Positions 25,035 through 34,314 of a DNA stretch of 64,000 bases are shown here, in pieces (the stretch's first letter is position 1; the number at the start of each line of letters is the position of its first letter). A program made the position numbers and the translations under genes. The notes under the pieces are model-generated. The model was not told where the DNA came from. It made no database searches and was given only the letters and a program-made list of their open reading frames with translations. Origin of the DNA: a virus; the IMG/VR virus record IMGVR_UViG_3300021085_002857, positions 1 through 64,000 of that record; one strand, 5' to 3'.

Positions 25035-26310
25035 CTATTAACTCCCTATATGGTGATAATTCCTCTACTAGGCTAAATGTATCTGTGCCATTTAGTCTAT
25101 CAAGGTCAGCTGTATACTGTAAGTAACGCTGCCACCAACGTTTTTGTTCTTTTTCTTCTACTTCTCGTTGTAGACCTTTTCTTATATCCGCTATACCTGT
25201 TTGATATTCAAATACATCTGAATGCACACTATTAAGCGGCCAAATTGTACTTGTAGGTATATCTTTAATTTTTTCTATTGCTATTTGTTTTAGCTCGTCA
25301 GGTAAATGTGCAATATTAAGATAAGCAGGCGATACAACTACGTTTGTCATCGCTATACTTGCCTTTTTCCTATGATATTTCGCAAACCATTCCCAAATCT
25401 TATCTAAGTTAAACACATTTGTAGTCATTACTGTAACAGCAAAAACAACTTCTACATTGTCTAGTGCATAAAACTGGTCTACGTTTTTATTTAAATCTTC
25501 CCAAGTAAAATTCTTGCCGCCTCTTATTACACTGTATAATTCATCAGTTGCTTCGATGCTTATTAATAATTCTACATGCTTAAACTCTGCAAAAATATCT
25601 AAAAACTTTTGCTCTACTACTGTAGCATTAGTACTAATATCCAAACTTACCTTGCTTGCAATGTCATTATCTACAAACCATTTAAGAACATTATAACAAT
25701 GTTCATCATAAAGAGGCTCCCCGCCTCTCAATGCTACAGTTTCTAAGTTACGGAAATATTCTGGATTAGCAAATAAGTTATCCATAAAAGTAAAATCATC
25801 AACACCATTGTATCCAATTTGTTGCTCAGTCCAATATTCAGGCATTTCTTTATTAAGTTTTTTGCCTAGTTTACTCCAACCTGTTGACACAAATGGCCCA
25901 CAGTGGATACATGCTAGATTGCATTTGTTACTGAGCGTAAAGTCTAGATATCTAATATCTGGTTCCATATCCCAATCATGCCATTCGCTTTCTATACGTA
26001 AATCATAATCCATTTTATCCCAGAAGAACATACGTCTACTGCGTCCACTTTGTTCTTTCTTTTGACATCCAATGCAATACTCTGGAACGTCTCTGGACCT
26101 ATGCATCTTACGAAGTTCTTTTGCTTTTTTTCCGTACCAAATTTCTTTTAAAGTTTGGTCGTTTATATTACCTAGCTTTTGTTTATAAATGATATCAGGC
26201 ACAACTGCACCTCCCCATTTAATTGTAATCGCATGCCATGGTGCTAAACATGTTGGATACTTTGTATCATCTAAGAACTTATTTCTGTATTCTTTTTTTG
26301 CTTTACTCAT
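25015..26310 (-). CDS. Radical SAM protein B7, auxiliary CC motif lost
   Basis: A 431-aa member with core NKCNLACIHC and ALRGGEPLYD. The N-terminal domain keeps TCLAPWHAIT and EYCIGCQKKEQSGR but has VVPDIIYKQ where the others have a CC pair, so an auxiliary cluster would have fewer Cys ligands. It is also the longest of the B proteins apart from B10. Start at 26310 overlaps the upstream stop by 4 nt. Confidence 0.82.
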   Translation of the reverse strand: MSKAKKEYRNKFLDDTKYPTCLAPWHAITIKWGGAVVPDIIYKQKLGNINDQTLKEIWYGKKAKELRKMHRSRDVPEYCIGCQKKEQSGRSRRMFFWDKMDYDLRIESEWHDWDMEPDIRYLDFTLSNKCNLACIHCGPFVSTGWSKLGKKLNKEMPEYWTEQQIGYNGVDDFTFMDNLFANPEYFRNLETVALRGGEPLYDEHCYNVLKWFVDNDIASKVSLDISTNATVVEQKFLDIFAEFKHVELLISIEATDELYSVIRGGKNFTWEDLNKNVDQFYALDNVEVVFAVTVMTTNVFNLDKIWEWFAKYHRKKASIAMTNVVVSPAYLNIAHLPDELKQIAIEKIKDIPTSTIWPLNSVHSDVFEYQTGIADIRKGLQREVEEKEQKRWWQRYLQYTADLDRLNGTDTFSLVEELSPYRELIDGKETA

Positions 26311-27368
26311 TTACATATTCCACATATATCTCTGCATTGTTTCCACTCTGCATGTTCAATAGCATCATTTAAATCTGATCGCCACCATCCGCCAGCTAGT
26401 AAATCTGGCAAACTTTGATTTTTAAGACTATTATCATTTCTTGCTCTCATAAAACTATCTTCATTAACCATTAGATCTAAATCATGGTTAACAACATCTA
26501 TTCCATACAAACTTGTATGGCAACAAGGCCAAACAGTAGCCCAAGGATCAATTTGGATTTTTCTATCAGTATACCAAGGACATTTATGATCTACTTTGTT
26601 TTCTAATTTGTCATCAATCACATCCGTATAATCATGATAATCTCGCAAATCACTTAAAGGTTTGTCATTTCTATCTTCCCATAAAACATCATATTCATCT
26701 ATGTCATAATGTCCATGTATTTTATAATCTCCGTCTACAGTCTTAATTTCTAAATTGTCACCATGTGTATGTCTTAAATTAAATCCTATACACCCTGAGT
26801 CAAATGCTATTTTCTCTACATCTTTTACTTGGTGTTTGTTGTGTTCAAAACAAGTCATTACAACTTTAGCTCTACCACCACCACTTACAAATGCATTTAT
26901 GTTTTCTATTATTTTATTAAAATCTGTTTTGCGTCTATATATACTATGTGTGTCTTCTAATCCGTCAACAGCAAATACTACTGCGTGGTTACTAAACATT
27001 CTACAAACTTGTCCTAGTTTATTCCAAAACTTCTTGGTACGCATACTGCCATTTGTGTGTATATAAAGTGCAGTTTCTGGATGATAGCGGCAATATGTTT
27101 GTAACATTTCAACTAAATTAGGATGCATCATTGGATCTCCCCAATTACCATTTAATGTAAGTTCAATAATAAACCATCCTCGAGTATCATCTATTACAAG
27201 TCTATTCCATACATCCATGTCAAAATGTTCCATTGGTATTTCTGGCTTAACCATATCACCATCAACATTACGTACACATGCTCCACATCTTGCATTACAG
27301 AAGCTAGTAATATCAACTTGTAAATTGTTAACTACCCTAGCCCAATCCATCCATTCAAAAGTCGACAT
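26307..27368 (-). CDS. Radical SAM protein A4 (fused SPASM-like domain)
   Basis: Subfamily A: SFCNARCGAC cluster motif about 25 residues from the start, LTLNGNWGDPMMHPNL instead of GGE, IHTNGSMRTKKFW, FAVDGLEDTHSIYRR, and a C-terminal domain with KCPWYTDRKIQIDP, WPCCHTS and a final CRDICGIC. Several ATGs are possible; 27368 is preferred since AAGGA lies 8 nt upstream. It overlaps A5 by 14 nt. The fused form shows what split proteins A2 and A3 look like when joined. Confidence 0.85.
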   Translation of the reverse strand: MSTFEWMDWARVVNNLQVDITSFCNARCGACVRNVDGDMVKPEIPMEHFDMDVWNRLVIDDTRGWFIIELTLNGNWGDPMMHPNLVEMLQTYCRYHPETALYIHTNGSMRTKKFWNKLGQVCRMFSNHAVVFAVDGLEDTHSIYRRKTDFNKIIENINAFVSGGGRAKVVMTCFEHNKHQVKDVEKIAFDSGCIGFNLRHTHGDNLEIKTVDGDYKIHGHYDIDEYDVLWEDRNDKPLSDLRDYHDYTDVIDDKLENKVDHKCPWYTDRKIQIDPWATVWPCCHTSLYGIDVVNHDLDLMVNEDSFMRARNDNSLKNQSLPDLLAGGWWRSDLNDAIEHAEWKQCRDICGICK

Positions 27369-28398
27369 CAGCATTTTCCTTTCTTTCGTGTGGGCCTATG
27401 CATTGTTCATTACATAAACTCCAAGTCTTATTTTTTATTCCTCCTGCAAGTTCTTTGTTATACCAAGGATCCTGTAGGATTTCTTTCATTGATCTGTGCT
27501 GTAGATTGAGTCTGTCTCTCAGCGTTGTATCTCTTAATTGTATTGTTTCGTTAGGTTTGCCCAATTTGTCATGACCAAATGAATTTAAACTTACCCAACA
27601 ACAAGGCCACAATGTTCCAAAAGGATCAATTTGCACAGAAGCTTCTCTATAGAATACACATGGTGTTGTCTTTCTCTCTTCGTCAAAGCCTCTAATAATA
27701 TCGTTATCAACTGCATACCAAATTTCTTTAAACTTTTTACGTTTTTTGTGTTGTTCAGGTATAGGCAAATCAGCAGTAATAATTTCACCCTTGCTGTTTT
27801 CCATATCGTTACTATTACTTTTTCTTGCTCTAAACACGGCACATCCGTATTCTTCTGCAAGTTTTGCAGCTTCATCTATTTGGTGTATATTATGGTCAAA
27901 CACAGTAAACATCCAGATGCCATATCCACCTGCATCGTTAAATGCTCGCATGTTTTCAACTACTTTATTATAATTTGTTTTTAATCTATATAGTTTATGT
28001 GTATCCTCTAAACCGTCAATACAAAAAACAACATTGCATCTCCAGTTTAAAACTTCTGCCAAAGCAGTCCACCATTTTTTAGTTCTCAGGCTTCCATTAG
28101 TACTAATTTTGATACACATTTCAGGATTGTGTTCTAAACAATATTCTATCATAGGTACTAGATCTGGGTGCATACATGCATCGCCCCAATTACCATTAAA
28201 AAATAATGTTTTTACTCCTATTTCTTTGAAGTCTTTTTCACATAATCTGTTCCAAAGTTGTCTATCAAAATGTTGTAGCTGTAGACCTTTGTGTAATTCT
28301 CCAGTAACACTATCATGTCTCGCACACGCTAAACATGCCGCATTACAATATGTGGTCATGTCTATCTGTATTTCTAAGATTACTTCATCCCATTGCAT
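27355..28398 (-). CDS. Radical SAM protein A5 (fused SPASM-like domain)
   Basis: A 347-aa subfamily A member: TYCNAACLAC, FFNGNWGDACMHPDL, ISTNGSLRTKKWW, FCIDGLEDTHKLYR, then TPCVFYREASVQIDPF, LWPCCWVS and CNEQC near the end. Close relative of A4 and probably a duplication. It starts 2 nt after the amidinotransferase stop, so the two are likely co-translated. Confidence 0.85.
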   Translation of the reverse strand: MQWDEVILEIQIDMTTYCNAACLACARHDSVTGELHKGLQLQHFDRQLWNRLCEKDFKEIGVKTLFFNGNWGDACMHPDLVPMIEYCLEHNPEMCIKISTNGSLRTKKWWTALAEVLNWRCNVVFCIDGLEDTHKLYRLKTNYNKVVENMRAFNDAGGYGIWMFTVFDHNIHQIDEAAKLAEEYGCAVFRARKSNSNDMENSKGEIITADLPIPEQHKKRKKFKEIWYAVDNDIIRGFDEERKTTPCVFYREASVQIDPFGTLWPCCWVSLNSFGHDKLGKPNETIQLRDTTLRDRLNLQHRSMKEILQDPWYNKELAGGIKNKTWSLCNEQCIGPHERKENADVDF

Positions 28399-28400
28399 GG

Positions 28401-29465
28401 TTAATCAATGTACCTTTCACAATCACCTTCTCGTTGAATGTCACTTGTTAAACAGTGAATACCACCATCCCAAAAATACTGATGACGGAATCTCCACACA
28501 ATAGGCTCAATACCATGTGCTTCCATTCTGCGGAAAGCTTCATCATTACGTCCAGTACAGATAACTGTATTCTCGTCTAGTGATAACACGTTAACATCAA
28601 ATACACTTTCATCTGCGTAGCCTACCCAATGCCCTAGCCATTTTTCAACATATTCTTTATAAAAACGGCGCTTGCGAGTATTAAGAAAATCTTCTGGCAT
28701 CTCGTGGTCATCATCTACTTCAATAATATCCCAATGCTTCATTTCTTCTGGAACCCATTTTTTGTTCCAAGTCATTAATACGCCAGGACGTAGTAATGCA
28801 ATTTTTCCATCTACATGTCCACCTACTGGAACATTAAGAAATTTAGTACCAGGATATCTTTGGCTGATTTGTCTTTTCATCCACTCTTTACCTAGTAATG
28901 TGCCTTTACCTTTTTTATTATCTTCTTCCCATGTCTGGCTAAACAATACAGTATCTCCGCATTTAATCATATTAGCCGCATGATACAACACACGCTGATT
29001 AGCACTGTACTGTTCATATGTACTATTGTCTACCATTGCACCTGGCATACTTACCCAATCTGCACCTTGTTTAAACCACTCTACACAATGATCATAATAG
29101 GCAAGATTTTCAAAGTATCTATTATCGCCTCCTGTAAAACATTCAAAGATTGTATGTCCATAAGGCATAAGTGTATCACGTGGCATTAATGGATGGTTAG
29201 GAAAACCACAACTCATCCAAGGTAATTGGATCTGTTCTTGTCCTGTAATTGTAAAAATATTTTTTGGACGTACTACTTCAATGCCTCTATCTTCCAATAG
29301 CTTTGCTAAGATGTCAATATCTTCTGCTGTCTCTTCGAAGATTTGACGCATTACGTCTCTTGTCTCTTGATCTTTATGCCAGTCAAAAGTTTCTGGCGGA
29401 AATGGAGCACCAAGCACAACCCGTTTTAACGGTTGAAACTCGCTCCATGCGTTTACTGATTTCAT
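28401..29465 (-). CDS. Glycine amidinotransferase-like enzyme
   Basis: Homologue of L-arginine:glycine amidinotransferase (AGAT) and the related enzymes of toxin pathways. It begins VNAWSEFQPLKRVVLG like AGAT, has a His in GGHVDGKIALLRPGVLM, and the catalytic Cys in DGGIHCLTSDIQREG near the C-terminus. These enzymes move an amidino group from arginine to an amine. At 354 aa it is near family length. The ATG at 29465 is preferred (AGG 6 nt upstream); a TTG at 29477 is in frame. First gene of the leftward cluster operon behind a late-type promoter. Confidence 0.88.
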   Translation of the reverse strand: MKSVNAWSEFQPLKRVVLGAPFPPETFDWHKDQETRDVMRQIFEETAEDIDILAKLLEDRGIEVVRPKNIFTITGQEQIQLPWMSCGFPNHPLMPRDTLMPYGHTIFECFTGGDNRYFENLAYYDHCVEWFKQGADWVSMPGAMVDNSTYEQYSANQRVLYHAANMIKCGDTVLFSQTWEEDNKKGKGTLLGKEWMKRQISQRYPGTKFLNVPVGGHVDGKIALLRPGVLMTWNKKWVPEEMKHWDIIEVDDDHEMPEDFLNTRKRRFYKEYVEKWLGHWVGYADESVFDVNVLSLDENTVICTGRNDEAFRRMEAHGIEPIVWRFRHQYFWDGGIHCLTSDIQREGDCERYID

Positions 29466-29487
29466 GAAATACCTCAATTTTATTGTC

Positions 29488-29503
29488 GATAAATATATTT
29501 ATA
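29488..29503. promoter_or_regulatory. Back-to-back T4-type late promoters
   Basis: GATAAATA on the plus strand (29488-29495) abuts TATAAATA on the minus strand (29496-29503), together an almost perfect palindrome. TATAAATA is the T4 late-promoter core. It sits in the only divergent gap of the cluster, 27 nt before the + ATG at 29523 and 22 nt before the - ATG at 29465, and would fire both ways. Confidence 0.65.
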
Positions 29504-29522
29504 CATATTTAATGGAGCAGAA

Positions 29523-30359
29523 ATGACTAGAATTGCACTAGACACCAATGCCGCTCAAGAATTTACTGTACATGTTTTTGATGCAAATGATATCAATAGT
29601 ATAACACAATCTGATGAAATATACAAGTGTTTTGAGAGCGGATGGCCAGTAGTTATTAAAAATTTAACTATACCTAATTTAGACTATGATTATTACGACA
29701 ATTTACCAGACTGGACTATTAAGGATAATAAATGGATTATGCCTTGGTACAATAGCCATATTAAAAAACGTGATAGGCTACGTGAGGAACGTGGCTGGAG
29801 TGAAGATAAAATAGACAAATTTCATAAAAAACATAAACAGTCTAATAATGGCTGGAACGAAATATTCGATATGATATTCCCCAAATATAATACAAGTGAA
29901 CGTATGCTTAGTCATAGATACAATACATTGGTAGAAAACAAACTACATTTGGATGAACTAGACGAACAACACACTGGCGCAGAACAACAAATACGTATGT
30001 TTGTTAATTTGGATAAAAAACGCCCACGTGTATTAACATTTGGTCCAGACTTAGAACAAATGTGGTACAAGTATAAGGACGAGTTTAATCTACAAGAACT
30101 TGATAAAAATAACATACATACATTTATTACTGAAATGAGAAATCGTTGTGTATGGAATGATAAAATGTGGGATCAGTTTCACCATCCATTACACTATATT
30201 ACTTTTGATCCAGGTGACATTTGGTTTTTCAATGCACAGTGGATAACACATCAGATTGTTTTTGGTACAAAATTACAATGCTTTGAAGCAGACATAATGG
30301 ATAGTAGTTTAATATATCCAGACCTATGTATGAAAGAAAGAATTGCAAATTTAAAATGA
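29523..30359 (+). CDS. Putative 2OG-Fe(II)/cupin-fold oxygenase
   Basis: A 278-aa protein. HLDELDEQHTGAEQQIRMFV could hold the HxD pair, and DPGDIWFFNAQWITHQIVFG the distal His with a following basic residue, as in 2OG-Fe(II) oxygenases; the arrangement LHYITFDPGDIWFFNA is typical of the late strands of that fold. The match is motif-level only. Ribosome site GGAG precedes the ATG. Coupled by ATGA to the oxygenase-like gene at 30356. Confidence 0.5.
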   Translation: MTRIALDTNAAQEFTVHVFDANDINSITQSDEIYKCFESGWPVVIKNLTIPNLDYDYYDNLPDWTIKDNKWIMPWYNSHIKKRDRLREERGWSEDKIDKFHKKHKQSNNGWNEIFDMIFPKYNTSERMLSHRYNTLVENKLHLDELDEQHTGAEQQIRMFVNLDKKRPRVLTFGPDLEQMWYKYKDEFNLQELDKNNIHTFITEMRNRCVWNDKMWDQFHHPLHYITFDPGDIWFFNAQWITHQIVFGTKLQCFEADIMDSSLIYPDLCMKERIANLK

Positions 30360-31402
30360 AGTTAACTACAGAGCCTTTTGAGTATCGATTACAGGAAAAT
30401 AAACTTCCAGATAATTTTTCCGATCAATATATTAATGACTATCCTGGAGAATATATTAAAGAATATTGTAGTAATCCTGAATGTAGTGAATATGAAGCGG
30501 CATTAGATGGTACGTTTAGTGCGCCTTTGGATCAAGGAAAAGATCCAATTCTTACAGAATATGTTGAGCAAAATATTATTCCTGAAATTATAAATGCAGC
30601 ATTTGGCGAAGATAAAAAATACGATCACTTTTATGTAAACTGCCATTACGATATGCCAGGTAGTAGTTTGGGCATACATAACGATTTAAAAGACTTTCGT
30701 TGGTTAATAACAAATCAAATCTATATGGACGAAAGTGATCAAGGTGTAAGATTGCTTAACAGAGATGCAAGTCCAAACAAAAGGGTACCATGCAATCCTA
30801 ATTTATTTTACAGCCTTGAAGCTACACCTTATAGCTGGCATGATGTGCCAGATCTGCATAGTGAAAAGCGTAGTATTTTATTTAGAGTAGGTAAGCGCAA
30901 ACATAAGACAGTAGCTCAGCCTAGTTCTAAGAGCGATACAGCGTATGTTATTTTCAATGGACATCACAGGGATAGTCATTATGCAAAGCTAGGATTGCGT
31001 ATGGGTAATTTGACTGAAAGTTGGATTGCAAATATGGGAGCAAAAAATATATATCATATTAGGTGGAGAGATCCTAGTACCATAAGACCAGTTCTCAACT
31101 TTGCCGTACAAAATCATAGTCGTGTGGTTGTAATGTTAAGTGGATATTTTCCTGCAGATTTAGATGACAGAAATGATGTGTGCCAAGATTATACTGGACA
31201 ATATACATTAGAACCAAATAAAAATGTAGAGCATTATCATTTAATTACAGATGATAATATAAAAGATGTAGCTGATGCAGTGTTTTGCAAAGATACATAT
31301 TCTGCTATTACAGAAGCAGAATCTGTTTTGTGGGATTATACACAAAACAAAAACTACTTAAATTACAAAAATATTAGATTACGTTGGAACCCTGAAGATT
31401 AA
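30356..31402 (+). CDS. 2OG-Fe(II) oxygenase with C-terminal extension
   Basis: The first ~195 residues show the oxygenase pattern: SSLGIHNDLKDFRW (HxD), NPNLFYSLEATPYSWHDVP with the distal His, and KRSILFRVGKR for the 2OG-binding Arg. The remaining ~150 residues (from about TAYVIFNGHHRDSHY) are a separate unrecognised domain. The ATG at 30356 in an ATGA overlap is preferred over an upstream in-frame ATG. Its 3' end overlaps the convergent radical SAM gene by 4 nt. Confidence 0.75.
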   Translation: MKLTTEPFEYRLQENKLPDNFSDQYINDYPGEYIKEYCSNPECSEYEAALDGTFSAPLDQGKDPILTEYVEQNIIPEIINAAFGEDKKYDHFYVNCHYDMPGSSLGIHNDLKDFRWLITNQIYMDESDQGVRLLNRDASPNKRVPCNPNLFYSLEATPYSWHDVPDLHSEKRSILFRVGKRKHKTVAQPSSKSDTAYVIFNGHHRDSHYAKLGLRMGNLTESWIANMGAKNIYHIRWRDPSTIRPVLNFAVQNHSRVVVMLSGYFPADLDDRNDVCQDYTGQYTLEPNKNVEHYHLITDDNIKDVADAVFCKDTYSAITEAESVLWDYTQNKNYLNYKNIRLRWNPED

Positions 31403-32652
31403 AGTTCATCTTTTATGCGTTTAAATTCTGGTGCCACTGTCATTACATCATGCATACGAAACTTATCATAGTTTTCAGTTATATCTACATATTGTTTCAT
31501 TATTGCTGGATTATATTGGTGTTCTGGATCTTTACCAAAATTAATAATTTCCATTAAAGGTTCCTCATAGTCTTCAAAATGTGGACTATTGCCTATACTG
31601 GATAAAAATTCTAGTATTTGTTTTTCCTGTTCATCTTTAAGCCATTGTGGTGCATGTGCCATACTATAATAGTGTGGCTCAATAAGTTGGTTACTACTCA
31701 TACCAATACCTCTATCGCTAGTCATTTGGTAGTCATGCATAAAGCGCCAAAAGTCTGCAATATGCAATGCATTTGTCATTTGATTGACTGTGGTAACTCG
31801 TACTTTAATACGTTTACCTTCTTTAGTATTGCTATATTTGACTAGTTTATCAAAGTTTTTCCAGACAGAAGGCCACTTGGAAGGTGGACGCAAATAGTCG
31901 TTCATATCGCCCATACCTTCCAAGGAGCAGTTTACAATCACTTTTTCGAACTTCCCTAATTGTTCTAACCATCTGTCTTGCATATTAGTAATATTGGTAT
32001 AGAAACTAAGTTCGATATGACTGGCGTGTCCGGATTCTACTGCGAGGTCTAGCAAGGTAAACATGTCCTTGGCAACCGTAGGTTCCCCGCCTATTAGTTT
32101 GATTTTACGAGCTTTCCCAATCATTTCCTCAAAGCTCGCCCAGTCTATTCCAGGTTGAAGAAGAGCCTGCTTCTTGTTTGCAATCATGCCATGCCAATCG
32201 GGATGGTCTGCCCCGAGTCCGCTTTCAACCATTTGTGCTCGCTCGACACTTACTAAGTGTGAAGCCTCTTTATTGCACATCTGACATTGTAAATTGCATA
32301 AATTACCAAGCCTGAAATCAAATTGTAAAGGTTGTTCTACCTCCCAATCGTTGACGGAAGCGTCAGCAACCACTTCGTCAATTACGTCTTCCCACACCTC
32401 ATTTTCCCATTGGCGTGAGCTAACTATATTATTTCTTTCTAGATGTTCACATTCTACACATTCAGGAAGCCACTCCCCTTCTGCCATGCGTCTACGTACA
32501 TCTTTTATGTAGTCGTGATTCCATGTACCCTGGATCCCAAGTTTTTCTTGATCCACAAGTTCTTCTGGCTCCTTTGCCATACAGCAAAGCCTATATCGAC
32601 CTCCATTATATGTACTATATTGTACAAATGGTAAAGCACAAAATCCGCTCAT
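31399..32652 (-). CDS. Radical SAM protein B8
   Basis: A 417-aa member: GFCALPFVQY, YRLCCMAKE and PECVECEHLE are the N-terminal cluster cysteines; NLCNLQCQMC and KLIGGEPTVA mark the core; CSLEGMGDMNDYLRPPSKW and the IEPHYYSMAHAP cap follow. The G+C content looks higher around 31.9-32.3 kb than in neighbouring genes, which might reflect a different origin. ATGA overlap with B9. Confidence 0.85.
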   Translation of the reverse strand: MSGFCALPFVQYSTYNGGRYRLCCMAKEPEELVDQEKLGIQGTWNHDYIKDVRRRMAEGEWLPECVECEHLERNNIVSSRQWENEVWEDVIDEVVADASVNDWEVEQPLQFDFRLGNLCNLQCQMCNKEASHLVSVERAQMVESGLGADHPDWHGMIANKKQALLQPGIDWASFEEMIGKARKIKLIGGEPTVAKDMFTLLDLAVESGHASHIELSFYTNITNMQDRWLEQLGKFEKVIVNCSLEGMGDMNDYLRPPSKWPSVWKNFDKLVKYSNTKEGKRIKVRVTTVNQMTNALHIADFWRFMHDYQMTSDRGIGMSSNQLIEPHYYSMAHAPQWLKDEQEKQILEFLSSIGNSPHFEDYEEPLMEIINFGKDPEHQYNPAIMKQYVDITENYDKFRMHDVMTVAPEFKRIKDEL

Positions 32653-33764
32653 AATAGTTCTCTTATATCTTGATTAAAGTAATTGTCTATTACTTTTTCT
32701 TTGTTTATAATTTGTTCATCAGTATATGTTTTCTCTGATTCCTGTTCTAATGTATTTAACAATCTTTTTCTAAACGTTTCATATATATCTAAGTTCTTAA
32801 TATATTCTTTAGCCAGTTCTTTATCTTTTGGATCCATATTTGCAATACACATATGAAAAGGACGTCTGGCAATATCCATACTATACCCAGTACCTTTGCT
32901 TTCAATATAGTCTAATAAAGGCTGTAAATTAAAAATGTTAAATCTACTTACAACAAAATGTACACGCATTGTTATGGGGAAACCTGTATCTTTTAAGTTT
33001 AAATAAAAATTAAAAGTGTTATCTATGTCTTTCCATTTATACGGTCCAGGTCTTAGTGTTTCGTTTAATTTACCATACCCATCTATACTTAATACTATTG
33101 TAAGTGCTTTAAGTTTTTTCCACGTTTCTAGTACCTTTTTGCTAGGCAATATAGTTGCATTTGTATGATAGTCAATTTGTACTTTATTAATATTACTACT
33201 CTGGCTTGCTAATTTTTTAATAAACTCGTCGTGTTGTTTTGCAAGTAAAGGTTCCCCTCCTACTAATTTTACACGTTCAATACTAGATAAATCTGTATCA
33301 AACCAGTCTATACTAAAGTCTAGATCCTCTGTAACATCTTCTGTAAGGGGGGTGTTGGTGTGTCTTTTTATAGCAAGCCATTTGCTACTATAGCCTTCAT
33401 TACACATTCTACAAGCAAGATTACAATGATGGCTAAATGCCATCTCTAAAAATTTTAGTTTAGGGGGTTTTGTAAATGTGTTATCTTTTAGATAGGTGTT
33501 ATTAGCATCAGTACGCATACTCTTTCCTGATGTTTGTTCATCCTTAAAGCATCTAGAACAACCAGATGGTTGTTCATTATTTAAAAACTGCTGTCTAAGT
33601 TTACTATAATAATCGCCATGCGACCAGCCTTGTTTTAAGCCTTGTGCAACAGTGGGTAATTCGTTTGGTTTATTACTAAATCTACAACAGGGTTTTAGCT
33701 CTCCTGCTATATCAACAGCGGTATGCACCCAAGGAAATATACATAAATTCTTAGGTGCATCCAT
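32649..33764 (-). CDS. Radical SAM protein B9
   Basis: A 371-aa member: LCIFPWVHTAVDIAGELKPC starts the auxiliary domain (PCCRF), with GCSRCFKDEQTSGKSMR next; the core has HHCNLACRMC and KLVGGEPLLA, then LSIDGYGKLNETLRPG. The start lies one base after the nucleosidase stop, which couples a radical SAM enzyme directly to an enzyme able to clear its by-product. Confidence 0.85.
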   Translation of the reverse strand: MDAPKNLCIFPWVHTAVDIAGELKPCCRFSNKPNELPTVAQGLKQGWSHGDYYSKLRQQFLNNEQPSGCSRCFKDEQTSGKSMRTDANNTYLKDNTFTKPPKLKFLEMAFSHHCNLACRMCNEGYSSKWLAIKRHTNTPLTEDVTEDLDFSIDWFDTDLSSIERVKLVGGEPLLAKQHDEFIKKLASQSSNINKVQIDYHTNATILPSKKVLETWKKLKALTIVLSIDGYGKLNETLRPGPYKWKDIDNTFNFYLNLKDTGFPITMRVHFVVSRFNIFNLQPLLDYIESKGTGYSMDIARRPFHMCIANMDPKDKELAKEYIKNLDIYETFRKRLLNTLEQESEKTYTDEQIINKEKVIDNYFNQDIRELL

Positions 33765-33765
33765 A

Positions 33766-34314
33766 TTACATGTCTTTAAATAATTCTAAAAACAGATCAG
33801 CACCCTTGGCCTGATTTGCTTCCCATTCTTCTGCAGCATTTTCATCTGCAAAATCACTTGCATATTTTACAATACGAACTTTTTTATTAAAAACAGCAGC
33901 AACTTTTGCAATAGCATAACCTTCCATGTCAACTATATGACTATTTAATTCTGGTGGTGACATTACAAAATTATCTCCTGTAGATAACACCATATTATTT
34001 TCAGCAATTCGTAATGAAGCTTCAAATCCAGTATTCTCAAAAGGAGTTGTGCCAAGTTCTGCTTGTGGACGAGCATCCATATCTCTCTGTCGTACAATGC
34101 CTACATCATATATTTTACCCGCAAGCTCAGGTACAAGTGTACCTGCTGTACCATAATTAACAATTAATGAACAATCGTCCTGTGCTGCCGCTAGAGTTGC
34201 CATCATAGCTGCATTGACTTTGCCAACACCAGTATACCATACTTTAAATTTTTCAGGATTTAAACTACTGTGATCAGGTAGTTCGCCTTCCAATGCAACT
34301 AAGATATATATCAT
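33766..34314 (-). CDS. MTA/SAH nucleosidase-like (MTAN/PNP family)
   Basis: A 182-aa nucleoside phosphorylase-fold enzyme. Seen: VALEGELP at the start (Glu of the MTAN water site), TGVGKVNAA, NYGTAGTL, HIVDMEGYAIAKVA (Met-Glu binding the ribose) and KYASDFADENA with the catalytic Asp. Family members cleave methylthioadenosine, SAH and also 5'-deoxyadenosine, an inhibitory by-product of radical SAM reactions. It is shorter than E. coli MTAN (232 aa). Position inside the radical SAM cluster supports that role. One-base overlap with pseudoazurin. Confidence 0.82.
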   Translation of the reverse strand: MIYILVALEGELPDHSSLNPEKFKVWYTGVGKVNAAMMATLAAAQDDCSLIVNYGTAGTLVPELAGKIYDVGIVRQRDMDARPQAELGTTPFENTGFEASLRIAENNMVLSTGDNFVMSPPELNSHIVDMEGYAIAKVAAVFNKKVRIVKYASDFADENAAEEWEANQAKGADLFLELFKDM

